Assembly (NCBI RefSeq): GCF_011682065.1
Contig: NZ_VUYU01000006.1
Coordinates: 310,001 to 374,000 of the forward strand
DNA length: 64,000 nucleotides
Direction of reading: 5' to 3'
Source of the DNA: Massilia rubra
Lineage (GTDB): Bacteria > Pseudomonadota > Gammaproteobacteria > Burkholderiales > Burkholderiaceae_D
The notes under the pieces were generated by a model that did not search any database, was not told the DNA's origin, and saw only the letters and a program-made list of their open reading frames with translations. This document shows, piece by piece, positions 22,346-30,355 of this stretch. Positions within the stretch are counted from its first letter, which is position 1; the number at the start of each line of letters is the position of its first letter. The position numbers and the translations under genes are program-made.

Positions 22346-22813
22346 TCAGTTTCCTGACCGGGCTAGTTGCTCCGCCACCCTGAGTCGTTTCTGCTCAGGG
22401 TCGAGGGTGGTCCATGCCCGATGCGACACGACGCGCACATCCACATCGACCAGCCGGGCTGGGTACGCACAATCCCACGCGGCCATCTCGCGTCCTCCGC
22501 AGACAGGACATGTGGGCATGAGCCCGATGTGAAAGGGACTTCCCATCGCATCCGGATCGCAGGCAGTGGCACCGTAAATTTTCCACAGAACCTCGATGCG
22601 ACTGTTCGCAGGCAGCGATCGAACGCGTGCATTCTCCAATATCAGCGCGTTTACTTCGTTGTAGGTGGCGTCCTCGATGCCGTTCAGAAAGCGCATTTCC
22701 TCGCTTGCCTCGCTGCGAAGGAGGAAGTCGCCGTAGCTGCCACTGGCTATTTCCGGCGCAACAAATTGATGGGCCCCGGTGCTGCAGGTGTATTGCATCA
22801 ATTCAAGCTTCAT
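22346..22813 (-). CDS. Hypothetical protein with CPVCGG knuckle
   Basis: 155 aa from ATG at 22813 with GAAGG upstream. The N-terminal half (MKLELMQYTCSTGAHQFVAP...SEEMRFLNGIEDATYNEVNALI) is unfamiliar. At about 101-110 it has TCPVCGGREMAAWD, half of a zinc-ribbon-like site; C10 and C87 may help. It follows the pentapeptide-repeat gene by 83 bp on the same strand and is likely co-expressed with it. Confidence 0.6.
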   Translation of the reverse strand: MKLELMQYTCSTGAHQFVAPEIASGSYGDFLLRSEASEEMRFLNGIEDATYNEVNALILENARVRSLPANSRIEVLWKIYGATACDPDAMGSPFHIGLMPTCPVCGGREMAAWDCAYPARLVDVDVRVVSHRAWTTLDPEQKRLRVAEQLARSGN

Positions 22814-22896
22814 GGCATTGCCTTCCTTATCCTTGATGTTAACCGCTTGCTTCCAGAACAGGGACGACGGCGAACCCGCGTCCGTGTGCAAGTCGC

Positions 22897-23463
22897 TCAG
22901 GCCAGCCCTTCTTTCACTATCACGCCGGCCAAGGTCGCCACGCGCGCATCGATCTGACAGCCAAAAAAGTACGTCTCCCTCAGTTCAGCCTGACCAAGGT
23001 CGACACCGCGCAAATCGCAGTTGTCAAACGTTGCCCCGACCAGACTCGCTTGCGCAAATGACACCGCCGTCATTGCCACGTCGGTGAACTCGGCCCGGTC
23101 GAGATGGCATCCGGCGAAGTCAACGCCTGCAAAAAAGCAGTGAGAAAACTGCGCCTTTACCAAATTGGCGGAATGGAACACACAGCTGCGCACCTCACCG
23201 CCACTCACATCCAATCCCTCCAGCGAGGCGCCGGTGAAATCGCAGTCCTTGAAGCGGACGTCGAACGCTACCAGGTCGGGGAAATGCGAGCCGTTAAAGG
23301 ACACGGCGGCAACGTCGACGTCGACCATCACGACACCAGGCGCAATGAGCGTCTCGCCGCTCCTCAGCGCTTTCAATATCTGGCCTACTTCTTCATCCAT
23401 TTCAGCAAACTCCACGTCAACAACCTTTTCCCATGATGATGGATGGATTGTATTGATCTCCAT
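22897..23463 (-). CDS. Pentapeptide-repeat protein
   Basis: 188 aa. After a 50-residue non-repetitive start, residues about 55-175 follow the A(D/N)LXX rhythm (VRFKDCDFTGASLEGLDVSG, CVFHSANLVKAQFSHCFFAG, ATFDNCDLRGVDLGQAELRE), enough for a five-to-six-coil right-handed beta-helix. No signal peptide. Some pentapeptide proteins mimic DNA and protect gyrase; others are effectors or immunity factors. The role here is unknown. A 50-bp sequence at its promoter is repeated in inverted orientation 2.2 kb away. Confidence 0.8.
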   Translation of the reverse strand: MEINTIHPSSWEKVVDVEFAEMDEEVGQILKALRSGETLIAPGVVMVDVDVAAVSFNGSHFPDLVAFDVRFKDCDFTGASLEGLDVSGGEVRSCVFHSANLVKAQFSHCFFAGVDFAGCHLDRAEFTDVAMTAVSFAQASLVGATFDNCDLRGVDLGQAELRETYFFGCQIDARVATLAGVIVKEGLA

Positions 23464-23512
23464 ACTAGCGGTTCCGGGTGCAACGGAACGTAAAACCGGG
23501 TTAAGGAGCGAT
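23462..23512 (+). repeat. Left copy of 50-bp inverted repeat flanking two unknown genes
   Basis: Contains GGTGCAACGGAACG and AACCGGGTTAAG. About 40 of 50 positions match the reverse complement of 25621-25671. It overlaps the start region of the pentapeptide-repeat gene. Confidence 0.75.
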
Positions 23513-23785
23513 CTGTCAGATTGAGGTCATAGGCCCGACCGCAAGGTCGTCAGGAAATGCGAAAATCGATCCTATCCTGACGTCGTTTAAAGCGCTGCCT
23601 GACGTCAGGTTGGAGCATACCTATGCGGTACAATCGTCTCAGGCAACTTCCGCTGTCGGCCAGAAGCAGACACTGGCAGACCAACGATCTTCCCGTTGGG
23701 AGGTGATGTTTTATTATGGGGAATTTGCTTCGATAGCTCTTCCCTCCACGTCCTATATGGCTCAATTCAAGCGCGACGGTATCAG
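23513..23785. other. Intergenic stretch before unknown gene
   Basis: About 270 bp with a CCTGACGTCAGG 12-bp palindrome near 23613 and a related CCTGACGTC 23 bp upstream, a possible operator pair. An in-frame ATG at 23696 exists, but that extension has a poor composition. No RNA gene seen. Confidence 0.35.
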
Positions 23786-24598
23786 ATGGATTTTCATAGC
23801 GTTATACCAATATCGCCCAGGGCGCCCGCTCAATTTGACGCAAGGACCGACGATGACAGACCGGTCTATGCGCGGTATCGGAGCGGCTTCCTGACTCTAG
23901 AGGTAGGCCTGCCCGGTGAGTTAGAAGTTGGCGAGGGTTACACCGTGTTCGAGGAATATGTCACTGCCCTTTCTGGCGACGACGAAGCGATTACCTGGGA
24001 AGAAATCCAAAATCAAGTCGCAACTATTGACTTACGAAAGCGGCTCACCCAGCTCGAAAAAAACGAACATGCATATCAATTGCATTGGGATGGCATTTTC
24101 AGGAACGACATCAAGACGATCGCGTTGCCCGGTGTAAGGCTCTCGACATTGCATCTGGCTGAAATTCCTTGGGCTGTGCAAGGCCAAAACCGAGTTGACC
24201 GCTTCGAATTCGAACGCGCCTTTGTCGACTGCTGTCAGATAGGCGTTTGCGCCTATTTGTTTGTCCACCCTGGAGACACATCCAATACCATTACTGTACT
24301 GCACACTCCTGAAACTTTTGGCCGCTTTGATGCGATGGATTTGGCGCTTGCGGGTGTTAAGGCATTAGGCGGCAGTCGATTCGGACCAAGCGGGGGCAGC
24401 GGTAGGGGGGAAGTTTGTGGTTTGACGAGTGGCGACGCGGATGAAGTATTCGACCTCATTGCGGCGCGCCTGGGCCTTGTGAATCGGCAGCTATGGAAGA
24501 GCAGCTTAATGTGCTTGATCAACTGTCCTGGCGAGGCGCTTCACATCAAATCCGGCGTTTGGACTTTTTATGCGGTCTTAAGCAGAACTGTTTTGTGA
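23786..24598 (+). CDS. Hypothetical protein, accessory cassette gene 1
   Basis: 270 aa from ATG at 23786; an upstream ATG at 23696 would add 30 residues. No signal peptide or membrane helix. Notable parts are the acidic early region (VGLPGELEVGEGYTVFEEYV), a helical stretch RKRLTQLEKNEHAYQLHWDG and a Gly/Ser loop near SRFGPSGGSGRGEVCG. Lower GC than core genes. I recognise no family. Together with the next gene it is bracketed by 50-bp inverted repeats. Confidence 0.5.
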   Translation: MDFHSVIPISPRAPAQFDARTDDDRPVYARYRSGFLTLEVGLPGELEVGEGYTVFEEYVTALSGDDEAITWEEIQNQVATIDLRKRLTQLEKNEHAYQLHWDGIFRNDIKTIALPGVRLSTLHLAEIPWAVQGQNRVDRFEFERAFVDCCQIGVCAYLFVHPGDTSNTITVLHTPETFGRFDAMDLALAGVKALGGSRFGPSGGSGRGEVCGLTSGDADEVFDLIAARLGLVNRQLWKSSLMCLINCPGEALHIKSGVWTFYAVLSRTVL

Positions 24599-24926
24599 GA
24601 CCGTGACAGCTAATCGGCACTGCAAAATTGAACTGACCGGCTTGGTCATTTCAGCCGTCAGCTTTCGGCTGCCAAGAGCTTCATGAATCGTTGATGACGT
24701 CGCCAGCGTCTGCTTCGGGGCGGCAGCTGCCTGTCGTTACAATGAGGGGATTTTTCTCGCTGGCAAGCTGGTATCTTGGTGCGACAGGCCGGTCTCGGCC
24801 AAAAGCGGCCCTTCGGCGTGTCGGCAGATAGTCTTTCTACACAGCGCGTGACAATGCGGAGTTCGAGTCTGGCGACTTTCTGTTTCGTCACCAGTCACTG
24901 GCATATCTGAGTTTGGATGGCCGCGG
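24599..24926. other. Intergenic stretch in the inverted-repeat cassette
   Basis: 328 bp. It contains the words CTCGGCCAAAAGCGGCCCTTCGG and GTCGGCAGATAG, of a style also seen at 6690-6720 (TTGGCCGAAAGCGGCCGGTC). This may be a low-grade dispersed repeat common in this group. Open frames here look like shadows. No convincing gene or RNA. Confidence 0.35.
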
Positions 24927-25568
24927 TTGGCTTTCAATAGCCTTGAGGAGCTACTTTTGGGATTATCTACAGCGGGATTGGCATTTAGGCCTAACCTATC
25001 AACGTTGGGCGAGCTGGATCTGGTGCAAACAGTTTTTGGAAATAGCGTTTTCCCGCTACCAGAAATGCAAAATTCGCATGACATCCGTGTGCCGGGCAAT
25101 GTGACCGTTGAGTCAAAGAACGGCGCATCCTTCGTCTATAACAGCGAAATTGCGGATAGGATTCTTTTCGAAGGGCACTCGCTGCAGCCTTCAGTTTTTG
25201 AGGCACTTGGAGCGCCAGAAATTGTAGTCGTATTCTGTCATTACGATTCAGGCGGATCGTTTGGCTACGCCATTCTTAAGAACGGGGTAACTGTTCGCTC
25301 ACGAGTTCATGTCATGGAGAAGACGACGGATACAGGAGAGCCAAACAATTTCGAGCTCCCGTGGTTGCAAGCAAAGTCGTTTATTGAAGAGGAAGGGGAA
25401 CCACCAGCGTACCGAAATTTAAATACGGGCGAAGTTTCATCTGAATCCTACGTGACGGCGCATCTGCTCGCCCAGGTGATGAACGGACTTTTTGGCCTTT
25501 GTCCTTGGGACGATTGGGACTATAGGACAAAAATGAATTTCTACAGCAGAGAACGGCTGGCGAAGTAG
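24927..25568 (+). CDS. Hypothetical protein, accessory cassette gene 2
   Basis: 213 aa if translation starts at the TTG at 24927 (GGATGG six bases before). The frame is open upstream to about 24862, so the start is uncertain. AT-rich relative to the window. The sequence has a mixed alpha/beta feel (PSVFEALGAPEIVVVFCHYD, FGYAILKNGVTVRSRVH, YVTAHLLAQVMNGLFGLCPW) with no signal or membrane part. No family recognised; a size and setting like orphan immunity proteins is only an impression. Confidence 0.5.
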   Translation: MAFNSLEELLLGLSTAGLAFRPNLSTLGELDLVQTVFGNSVFPLPEMQNSHDIRVPGNVTVESKNGASFVYNSEIADRILFEGHSLQPSVFEALGAPEIVVVFCHYDSGGSFGYAILKNGVTVRSRVHVMEKTTDTGEPNNFELPWLQAKSFIEEEGEPPAYRNLNTGEVSSESYVTAHLLAQVMNGLFGLCPWDDWDYRTKMNFYSRERLAK

Positions 25569-25911
25569 CATTGGCGGCCTCGCTTGCTGAACGTCCCCTT
25601 CGGGGCGCCACCAGTGAGTGATCCTGCTTAACCCGGTTGGCCGTTCCGTTGCACCTCAAACCCCTAGTATTCCTTTTCAAGTCAGGATGAATCTTGCAGT
25701 TCAAATAATTTCAGAGTGCTGTGTGATGCGCCCCGTTTCCGGCCGGTCGAGGCACCGGCGCGACCTGGCCTGCACGCAGCGTCGATGCGAAAGTATATCC
25801 ATGCGGCGCACCCGGTAGCAGATCGAATCAGCGAAAAAAGTCACTCATAGGTTACTTTTTGTCCGACTCATGGTACATTTCATTCATGCAAACCCATATC
25901 CGGAGCCAAAC
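25569..25911. other. Intergenic stretch carrying the right inverted repeat
   Basis: 343 bp. It contains the right 50-bp repeat at 25621-25671. The rest, up to the membrane-protein gene, holds no supported ORF; a promoter for that gene is expected in the AT-rich 25830-25870 part. Confidence 0.4.
25621..25671 (-). repeat. Right copy of 50-bp inverted repeat
   Basis: Reverse complement matches 23462-23512 through ATACTAG-x-GGTT, GGTGCAACGGAACG, AACCGGGTTAAG and GATC. Homology stops abruptly on both sides. Confidence 0.75.
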
Positions 25912-26376
25912 ATGCACGCTACCAACCCGACCATCGACGACTGCGCACGACAAGGCCGCAGCGTGCTGAAAGTGATTTTTGCCGCCTTGCTGCTCGTGAC
26001 CGCGCTCGTGCTGGCGTCGACCTTCGGCGCGCTCGGCGCATGGAGCGACCGCCTGGATCAGTCCGCGCCGATGGTGCCGCTGGCGATCATCCTGTTCTGC
26101 GCATGGGTTCGGCATAAGCAGCATCACCCAGGCGGCAGCGCCGCGCGCAAATCGCTGTGGAATGCGCTGTTCCAGGACGAATTCAGGCAGCAAAGCATCG
26201 CCCGTGCCGTGCGCGTCGGCTTTGTCGTTGTACTGCTGGTTCAACTCCCGCTCGCGTTCACACTTGGACAACAGGCGACGATGCTGCACATGGCCGCCAT
26301 GGCCTGCCTGAGCATGCTCGCCGGCGCCATCGCTTTTCTCGGTGCCTTCCTCTACATCGGACGCGCCGACGCATGA
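25912..26376 (+). CDS. Small integral membrane protein paired with XRE regulator
   Basis: 154 aa from ATG at 25912 with CGGAGCC upstream. Hydrophobic segments at about 19-41, 50-67, 104-123 and 128-150. The last codons overlap the next ATG (ATGA at 26373-26376), coupling it to the HTH gene. Such membrane-protein/XRE pairs are common; the regulator usually controls the pair. The substrate or signal is unknown. Confidence 0.75.
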   Translation: MHATNPTIDDCARQGRSVLKVIFAALLLVTALVLASTFGALGAWSDRLDQSAPMVPLAIILFCAWVRHKQHHPGGSAARKSLWNALFQDEFRQQSIARAVRVGFVVVLLVQLPLAFTLGQQATMLHMAAMACLSMLAGAIAFLGAFLYIGRADA

Positions 26377-26594
26377 GCGACGTCCCGGTACTGCGCAACA
26401 CGCTCAAGGTCCAGCGCGCCATGCACGAGCTCACCCAGGCTGGACTGGCCGAGCGCATCAACGTCAGCCGCAAGAGCATCAACGCCATCGAAACCGGCAA
26501 CATGGTGCCATCGGTGGTGCTCGCATTGAAACTGGCGGCCACTTTGAATGTACCGGTCGAAACCTTGTTCCAGCTGGAACCGGGAAACCCATAA
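26373..26594 (+). CDS. XRE-family helix-turn-helix regulator (YozG-like)
   Basis: 73 aa, a single HTH domain: LRNTLKVQRAMHELTQAGLA, ERINVSRKSINAIETGNMVP, then a dimerisation helix ALKLAATLNVPVETLFQLE. Typical of minimal Cro/CI-type regulators. The start at 26373 overlaps the stop of the membrane protein gene, and the longer frame from 26157 is discarded. Confidence 0.88.
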   Translation: MSDVPVLRNTLKVQRAMHELTQAGLAERINVSRKSINAIETGNMVPSVVLALKLAATLNVPVETLFQLEPGNP

Positions 26595-26722
26595 CACTTG
26601 CATCGCGACATTCCAAACAGTCCGCGAGTTGAGCCAAGTCGGTTTTAACACTGACGCAGGCGGAACTCCGGCGCGCCGTCCCGGACGATGATGACCCTTC
26701 ACCTTCATCACCTGGAGATATC

Positions 26723-29584
26723 ATGACGCAAGCTACCGCCAATGCCGAGGAACTGTTTCGCTTCGCCACGACCAGGGCCCCCAACCCGACGCCGGCGCCA
26801 GCGGGACTGCTCGAACTGCCGGACCAATCGCAGGTCGCCGCGTGGATCGCCACCGCCGCCGAGCTGGATTTCACCGCTGAGCTGGACATCCTGAGCAAGC
26901 ACTGGGCCGAGCTGGTCAAGCGCACGCCGGAAGCCATCGCGGCCGACCTGGAGGCCGCACGCCAGGGCCAGTCGACCCTGGTCGCCGAGACCCTGTTCCC
27001 GATCGCCCAAAACGTGGTGGGCGACGTCCCCGCCTTGCAAACCGCCCTCTGGCAATATTACCTGCAAGGGATCGCCTCCGGCAAAGCCAGCAGCGCCCAG
27101 TTGCAGCGCGCCCGGCAGTTGCTGGGCCAGGTCACCCTGCTGCAAAAACTCCTGGCCGGCGACCAGGCGGCCCTGGCGCCGGAATCGGTGCAGGCCGCGC
27201 TCACTCCCACGCTCGCCCTGCCGGCCGCGTTCGAAGAACAGATGCGCCTGCGCCGCGAACAGCAAAGCGCCCAGCAAAGCGCGGCCGGCGACGACGACGC
27301 CGGCGAACAGGACAAGATCCTCGCCGACCTGCTCAAGCAGATCGACACACTGGTCCAGCTGGAACGGCGTCTCGTCGCCGCGCTCGACCAGATGGCGGCC
27401 GGGGGCACGCACGCGCCCGGCACGCCCGGCAGCGGCGGTCCGTCGGACTTGCAAAAAGTATTCCGCACCCAGCCCGCGGCCGATATCGACGAGCAATTCC
27501 GCGCCGACAACGCCAACCTGATGCAGGAGCTGGCCGACGCCCGGGTGCCCACCACCAACCAGAGCACCTTCGACCTGCTCGACGAGGTGCGCCATCGCAT
27601 TGCGGACGGCGTTGCCACGGCCGCCGCCATGCCCGCCACCGGCCCGGCCGCCGCAGCCGTTTTGGCCGACAATCCCGAACTGGCCAAGCTCATTCCCGGC
27701 GCGCCGGTGTCCAAGCCGGCTCCCCCCGCGAGCATGAAATTCGGTATTCGTCCGGTGGGCGTGGCCGACCTGCGCGTGGTGCGCCAGGTGCTGGTGGGCT
27801 ACGAAAAAGGCGAGCTGGCCAACATCCAGAACATCCTGCAAGGTGAAGAGCACGAGCACTTCCGCTCGCGCCTGAGCCGCGCCGACGAAAGCGACGGCAA
27901 CTACAACGACGCCGACGCCGAGGTCTCGCAGGAAGAAACCGGATTCGAGCGTTTCGAAATGGGCCAGAACGCCTTCCAGACCGCGCGCAAGCAGCAAGAC
28001 CGCAACGCCAGCATCAACCTGACCTCCAACTACGGCACCGTCAACGCGCAGGCCTCGACCTTCATGAACAACTCGAACGGCAGCGACCAGTCGCGCGGCG
28101 CCGACCTGCGCCAGTCGCGCGAGATCGTCGAGCGCGCCGTCGCCCTGGTGCGCGAGCGGGTCGGACGCCAGCGCTTCCGCACCCGCAGCGCCGAAGTGTA
28201 CGAAAGCGACGTGGTGCGCCACAGCGCGCCGGCGGCCACCATCCGCGCCCAGTATCGCTGGGTCGACAAGGTGTATCAGGCGCAGGTGTTCACCTATGGC
28301 GCGCGCGCCATGTACGAGGTGATGGTGCCGGCGCCGGCGGCCATGTTCCGCCACCTGCTGGCCCAGCAACCGGGTTTCGGCGGGCACGCCGGTCCGGCCC
28401 CGGTCAAGCCGATCGTGCGCCCCGCCGAGATCACCGACGCCACCTGGCTGGCCATCGCCGAACGCTTCAACGTGACCTTGCCGCCGCCACCGACGGCCGC
28501 CATTACCGAATACGCCAGCCTGAGCTATCCGGGCGGCGGCGGCGGAACGACGACCCTGAGCGGCACGTTCAATTCGCCGCGCGCGCTGGAACAGGGCTAT
28601 GCGGCGGCGGCGGCCGGCGTGTCGATGACGTGGTACGGGGTCGACAACCAGTCCGGCATCAGCGCCAGCGTCGGCACCAGGCTGTTTTCGAGCAGCCCGA
28701 CCGGCGCCACGCCGATTGCGGCCCAGGCCATCGGCACCAACAGCGGCGCGGTCAGCTACAACGCCAGCGGCTGGGGCCAGCTCGACCAGTTCACGGTGAA
28801 CTTCTACCTGGTCTGGGCGCGCACCAAAGTGGCGGTCGAAAAATGGCAGCTGGAATGCCTCCAGATCATCATGGACCAGTACGAGAGCGACCTGAAACAG
28901 CACCGCGCCCTGCTCGCGGCGCGCACTGAAGAAAACGGCCCGTACGCCGCGCTCAGCGAAGAACAGATGCGCACCATCGAACGCACCGAACTCAAACGCG
29001 CGGTGCTGGAAATCGTGCGCAGCGGCAGCGGCCAGGCGGTGCCGGCCTCGCCCATCGTGACCGGCAGCGCGCCGGCCATCGCGCCGGAGCGGCTGGAGCA
29101 GGCCGCGCGCGAAGTGCGCTTCTTCGAGTACGCCTTCGAGTGGGATCAGATGACCTACAGCTTCTTCCCGTACTTCTGGAGCGAGGGTGCGCAGCAGTGG
29201 GCCGCCGCGCGCTTCGAGCAACAGGGCGACAGCGTGTTCACGGCCTTCCTCAACGCCGGCTTTGCGTCGGTGATCCTGCCGGTGCGCAGGGGGTATGAGG
29301 ACGCGGCCGCGCTGTACCTGCAAACCGGGATCGTGGCCGATATCGCCGTGGTGCCGGCCGACCGCGTGCTGGCTGACCTGAACCGCGAAGTGCAGCTGCT
29401 CAACGCCACCACGCCGATGGAAGGGGCAGCGGAAGGCGCGGCGTGGACGTATCGGGTGCCGACCATGCTGACGGTGCTCGATGACGGCACCGACATCGCG
29501 TTTCCGAAGTTGTCGCAGCCGGCCGACCAGGCCCCGACCATCCTGGTGCCGCCGCTGCTGATTGACGATAGCCCGGAGGCCTGA
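26723..29584 (+). CDS. Large orphan protein, unknown function
   Basis: 953 aa, no signal peptide. Residues 1-200 are mostly helical, followed by an acidic linker (GDDDAGEQDK, about 198-207) and a second helix. The central region (about 335-560) has VGVADLRVVRQVLVGYEKGE, IQNILQGEEHEHFRSRLSR, FERFEMGQNAFQTARKQQ, REIVERAVALVRERVGRQRF and YRWVDKVYQAQVFTYGARAM. A Gly/Thr/Ser-rich beta-like part covers about 600-700. The C-terminal part has FEYAFEWDQMTYSFFPYFW and FLNAGFASVILPVRRGYE. I remember similar central and C-terminal motifs in large uncharacterised proteins of Cyanobacteria and Actinobacteria, some near phage-tail-like gene clusters, but cannot confirm this. It stands alone here, with no tail, sheath or baseplate genes nearby. 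Confidence 0.75.
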   Translation: MTQATANAEELFRFATTRAPNPTPAPAGLLELPDQSQVAAWIATAAELDFTAELDILSKHWAELVKRTPEAIAADLEAARQGQSTLVAETLFPIAQNVVGDVPALQTALWQYYLQGIASGKASSAQLQRARQLLGQVTLLQKLLAGDQAALAPESVQAALTPTLALPAAFEEQMRLRREQQSAQQSAAGDDDAGEQDKILADLLKQIDTLVQLERRLVAALDQMAAGGTHAPGTPGSGGPSDLQKVFRTQPAADIDEQFRADNANLMQELADARVPTTNQSTFDLLDEVRHRIADGVATAAAMPATGPAAAAVLADNPELAKLIPGAPVSKPAPPASMKFGIRPVGVADLRVVRQVLVGYEKGELANIQNILQGEEHEHFRSRLSRADESDGNYNDADAEVSQEETGFERFEMGQNAFQTARKQQDRNASINLTSNYGTVNAQASTFMNNSNGSDQSRGADLRQSREIVERAVALVRERVGRQRFRTRSAEVYESDVVRHSAPAATIRAQYRWVDKVYQAQVFTYGARAMYEVMVPAPAAMFRHLLAQQPGFGGHAGPAPVKPIVRPAEITDATWLAIAERFNVTLPPPPTAAITEYASLSYPGGGGGTTTLSGTFNSPRALEQGYAAAAAGVSMTWYGVDNQSGISASVGTRLFSSSPTGATPIAAQAIGTNSGAVSYNASGWGQLDQFTVNFYLVWARTKVAVEKWQLECLQIIMDQYESDLKQHRALLAARTEENGPYAALSEEQMRTIERTELKRAVLEIVRSGSGQAVPASPIVTGSAPAIAPERLEQAAREVRFFEYAFEWDQMTYSFFPYFWSEGAQQWAAARFEQQGDSVFTAFLNAGFASVILPVRRGYEDAAALYLQTGIVADIAVVPADRVLADLNREVQLLNATTPMEGAAEGAAWTYRVPTMLTVLDDGTDIAFPKLSQPADQAPTILVPPLLIDDSPEA

Positions 29585-29741
29585 GGCCAGCGGTGCGTTT
29601 TGGTAAGTGGTAAAAACCCGTCGTTTCTGCCAGTGGCAGGAACGGCGGGGATAAGGCATGTGGGTCTTGCCAAACTCTGGAACCAGGCTGTCGGGGCGGC
29701 AATGCCCGCCTTAAAATCAACTCGGAATTTCACTGATATAG

Positions 29742-29902
29742 TAAGTACCCGCCCATAAATAACTGTGATTTTTGTCTTCCATAGCCGGCGCGCTGCGGCG
29801 TTGCCCTCCGCTCGCAGTGCTCGCACTGCGAGCGGAGGGCGCCTTGCATCGCATCCGGCTATGTTCGCCAAAAACTCACACTTATTTCTGCGCGGGTACT
29901 TA
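29742..29902. repeat. 161-bp imperfect palindrome, MITE-like
   Basis: Ends are TAAGTACCCG and its complement. Working inwards, AAATAA-x-TGTGA, CATAGCCGG and a perfect 17-bp core arm GCCCTCCGCTCGCAGTG (29803-29819) are each mirrored on the other side, around a CTCG centre (29820-29823). The arms are about 78 bp with a few short mismatched stretches. No ORF inside is credible. The form fits a miniature inverted-repeat element or a large hairpin-forming repeat. Confidence 0.8.
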
Positions 29903-30021
29903 GCGCAAATGAGCAAACTCCTGAATAAGACACGAGGCAAGGAAATTTCATGAGTATTCAGTCCAACCGAACGCGGCAAAAACCGCCCCGCGTCAATTGC
30001 GACCGAAATTTCAGCGTGGAG

Positions 30022-30039
30022 TATGATAAGGTAATACCT
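30022..30039 (+). promoter_or_regulatory. Probable promoter/operator of the TA module
   Basis: A -10-like TATGAT (30022-30027) is overlapped by the small palindrome AGGTA-A-TACCT (30029-30039), 25 bp before the antitoxin ATG at 30065. CopG-type antitoxins usually bind short palindromes at their own promoter, so this is a plausible operator. Confidence 0.45.
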
Positions 30040-30064
30040 GTTGCTAACGCGAAGGAGCATCATC

Positions 30065-30355
30065 ATGGCTGCCACTATTGCCCGGCCCATGTCGGTCAAA
30101 CTCGATCCGGACACGCGCGCCCGCCTCGAACGCCTCGCAGAGTCACGGCGCAGAACCCCTCATTGGATGCTGCGCGAAGCCGTAGCCCAGTATGTGGTTC
30201 GTGAGGAGAAGCGTGACTCCTTTCGCCAGGACATGGTAACCGCGTGGGAAGAGTATCAGGCCACCGGTCTACATGTCACGGCCGACGAAGCCGACGCGTG
30301 GCTGAAGAGTCTTGAGGACGGCAACGAGATTGAGCCGCCTGAATGCCACATCTGA
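30065..30355 (+). CDS. CopG/RHH-type antitoxin
   Basis: 96 aa from ATG at 30065 with GAAGGAGC upstream. MSVKLDPDTRARLERLAESR begins a ribbon-helix-helix domain, followed by RRTPHWMLREAVAQYVVREE; the C-terminal tail would wrap the toxin. It overlaps the ParE-type gene by 13 bp. The autoregulated antitoxin neutralises the toxin in the cytosol. Confidence 0.85.
   Translation: MAATIARPMSVKLDPDTRARLERLAESRRRTPHWMLREAVAQYVVREEKRDSFRQDMVTAWEEYQATGLHVTADEADAWLKSLEDGNEIEPPECHI

Larger units (their letters stand above)
29585..30064. other. Intergenic region with a large palindrome and a TA promoter
   Basis: 480 bp. Between the 953-aa gene and the CopG gene lie the 161-bp near-palindrome at 29742-29902 and, at the right end, the promoter of the toxin-antitoxin module. 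Short open frames here are a by-product of these. Confidence 0.7.

Noticed and set aside
25621-25680. An integron attC site, because GCTTAAC and GTTAAGC fit RYYYAAC/GTTRRRY
   Set aside because: Only one arm is present; the partner box at the right distance is missing, so an attC reading is not supported.
26708-29659. A 983-aa minus-strand frame opposite the 953-aa gene
   Set aside because: Codon-bias shadow: Arg/Gly/His-rich composition, no motifs, while the plus frame has conserved-looking motifs and a better start context.
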